DNA of 64,000 nt from an uncultured bacterium (lineage in GTDB: Bacteria > Bacteroidota > Ignavibacteria > Kapaibacteriales > UBA4661), in NCBI GenBank assembly GCA_937899715.1, contig CALCNX010000032.1, forward strand, positions 62,001 through 126,000. Reading direction: 5' to 3'. How positions within the stretch are numbered: the first letter of the stretch is position 1; each line of letters opens with the position of its first letter. The notes below the pieces were generated by a model. It was not told the DNA's origin, made no database searches, and saw nothing but the letters and a program-made list of their open reading frames with translations. Made by a program: the position numbers and the translations under genes. Shown one piece after another: positions 63,193 through 64,000 of this stretch.

Positions 63193-64000
63193 TTACAGCG
63201 TTGCCTTAAACGCCGACGAGAAGTCTTTCAAGATTTCCTGCAACTTGCTCTCAATCTCAGCATTCAACTCGGCTTTGTCTGCAATCAAATTGAGCAGATC
63301 TTTATGGCGAACATCCATCCGCTCAAAAAGCTCCTGCTCAAAGCGCTTGCAAGCATCTTTCGGAAGTTCGTCCAGATAGCCGTTATTGACTGCGTAAATA
63401 ATCGTTACTTGGCGCTCTACCGGAAAAGGCGAATATTGATTCTGCTTCAAAATTTCGTTCACGCGCTCACCACGACGAAGCTGCTGTTGCGTCGCTTTGT
63501 CCAAGTCAGAACCAAAACGAGCAAATGCCTCCAATGCACGGTATGCAGCTTGGTCAAGACGGAGCGTACCGGAGAGTTTTTTCATTGCTTTGTTCTGTGC
63601 ATTGCCACCCACACGAGATACCGAAATACCAACATTCAAAGCCGGACGAACGTTCGCATTGAAAAGGTTGGATTCCAGATAAATCTGCCCATCGGTAATC
63701 GAAATAACGTTTGTCGGAATATATGCCGATACGTCGCCTGCTTGCGTCTCAATGATGGGAAGCGCTGTAAGCGAGCCGGCACCTTTTTCATCAGACATTT
63801 TTGCAGCGCGTTCCAAAAGGCGGCTGTGGAGATAGAATACATCGCCCGGATACGCCTCGCGTCCCGGCGGGCGGCGCAGAAGCAACGACACCTGACGATA
63901 GGAAGCTGCCTGCTTGGACAAGTCATCATAAATCACCAGTGCGTGTTTGCCGTTGTCGCGGAAGAATTCGCCCATAGCAGTTCCTGCATATGGCGCAACA
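63193..64000 (-). CDS. atpA: ATP synthase F1 alpha subunit (3' part)
   Basis: The frame runs off the right edge and has no start inside the window; it continues upstream in frame as VAPYAGTAMGEFFRDNG. About 268 C-terminal residues are present, including ALVIYDDLSKQAASYRQVSL, RRPPGREAYPGDVFYLHSRL, IETQAGDVSAYIPTNVISIT, and the arginine-finger region RPALNVGISVSRVGGNAQ. The catalytic-interface Arg is the one in VSRVGG. The N-terminal P-loop lies outside. The stop is 39 bp before hldD. Confidence 0.97.
   Translation of the reverse strand, partial: VAPYAGTAMGEFFRDNGKHALVIYDDLSKQAASYRQVSLLLRRPPGREAYPGDVFYLHSRLLERAAKMSDEKGAGSLTALPIIETQAGDVSAYIPTNVISITDGQIYLESNLFNANVRPALNVGISVSRVGGNAQNKAMKKLSGTLRLDQAAYRALEAFARFGSDLDKATQQQLRRGERVNEILKQNQYSPFPVERQVTIIYAVNNGYLDELPKDACKRFEQELFERMDVRHKDLLNLIADKAELNAEIESKLQEILKDFSSAFKATL

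Noticed and set aside
1..64000. CRISPR array, tRNA, rRNA, prophage or intact IS
   Set aside because: No regularly spaced repeats, no tRNA arm signatures in gaps, and no transposase or phage genes were found by eye.

Overview
The window reads as chromosomal DNA from a free-living bacterium of the Bacteroidota/Chlorobiota/Ignavibacteria/Kapabacteria side of the FCB group. The evidence is a SusC/SusD pair, two proteins ending in type IX secretion (T9SS) sorting domains, a PorE-like WD40/regulatory-domain/OmpA protein, Bacteroidota-type -7 promoter boxes, a DUF5690 membrane protein, and ADP-heptose genes for a Gram-negative LPS. Several genes have good Shine-Dalgarno sequences (sdhB, glgP, ada), which fits the Chlorobiota/Kapabacteria side better than classical Bacteroidia. 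Genus cannot be fixed from this sequence alone. No rRNA, tRNA, CRISPR array, intact transposase or phage module was seen.

Layout. 1-2.9 kb: a TPR sensor kinase and its NarL-type regulator (minus). 3.2-6.0 kb: sdhAB without a membrane-anchor gene. 6.3-8.1 kb: a secreted leucine-rich-repeat protein with 13 near-identical 66-bp units. 8.4-17.2 kb: a tricorn-like protease, glycogen phosphorylase, a TPR protein, a receiver protein lacking its phosphorylatable Asp, and a ComEA-like HhH protein. 17.2-24.2 kb: a long leader, then susC, susD and a secreted protein with a duplicated domain. 24.2-25.9 kb: a gene-poor stretch with an HNH nuclease and two miniature transposable elements. 25.9-43.1 kb: accessory genes (MFS and MATE exporters, AAC(6')-like acetyltransferase, DUF1772, YdeI-like, DUF1569, MOSC, Lrp, PLP decarboxylase with a divergent Crp/Fnr regulator, DUF5690, alpha/beta hydrolase, Ada). 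43.1-48.4 kb: pullulanase lipoprotein, an AT-rich PQQ-repeat lipoprotein, an FtsX-type permease and CutA. 48.4-59.8 kb: a signalling block (four proteins with histidine-kinase domains, a STAS antagonist and an anti-sigma kinase) around the PorE-like gene. 59.8-64 kb: hldE-type cytidylyltransferase, atpG, RidA, YciI, hldD and the 3' part of atpA.

How it fits together. SusCD, the secreted duplicated-domain protein, the pullulanase lipoprotein and glycogen phosphorylase could form a starch/glycogen capture and breakdown route, though they are not one operon. The PorE-like protein and two T9SS C-terminal domains show that the organism exports surface proteins through T9SS. HldD and the RfaE2-type enzyme flank the ATP synthase gamma gene and make ADP-heptose for LPS core.

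The most unusual signals are: a 30-nt heptamer-repeat leader shared (27/30) by sdhA and atpG and placed directly before both start codons; three different MITE-like elements with target-site duplications; interruption of the usual atpA-atpG adjacency by hldD, yciI-like and ridA genes; and the Asp-to-Asn receiver.
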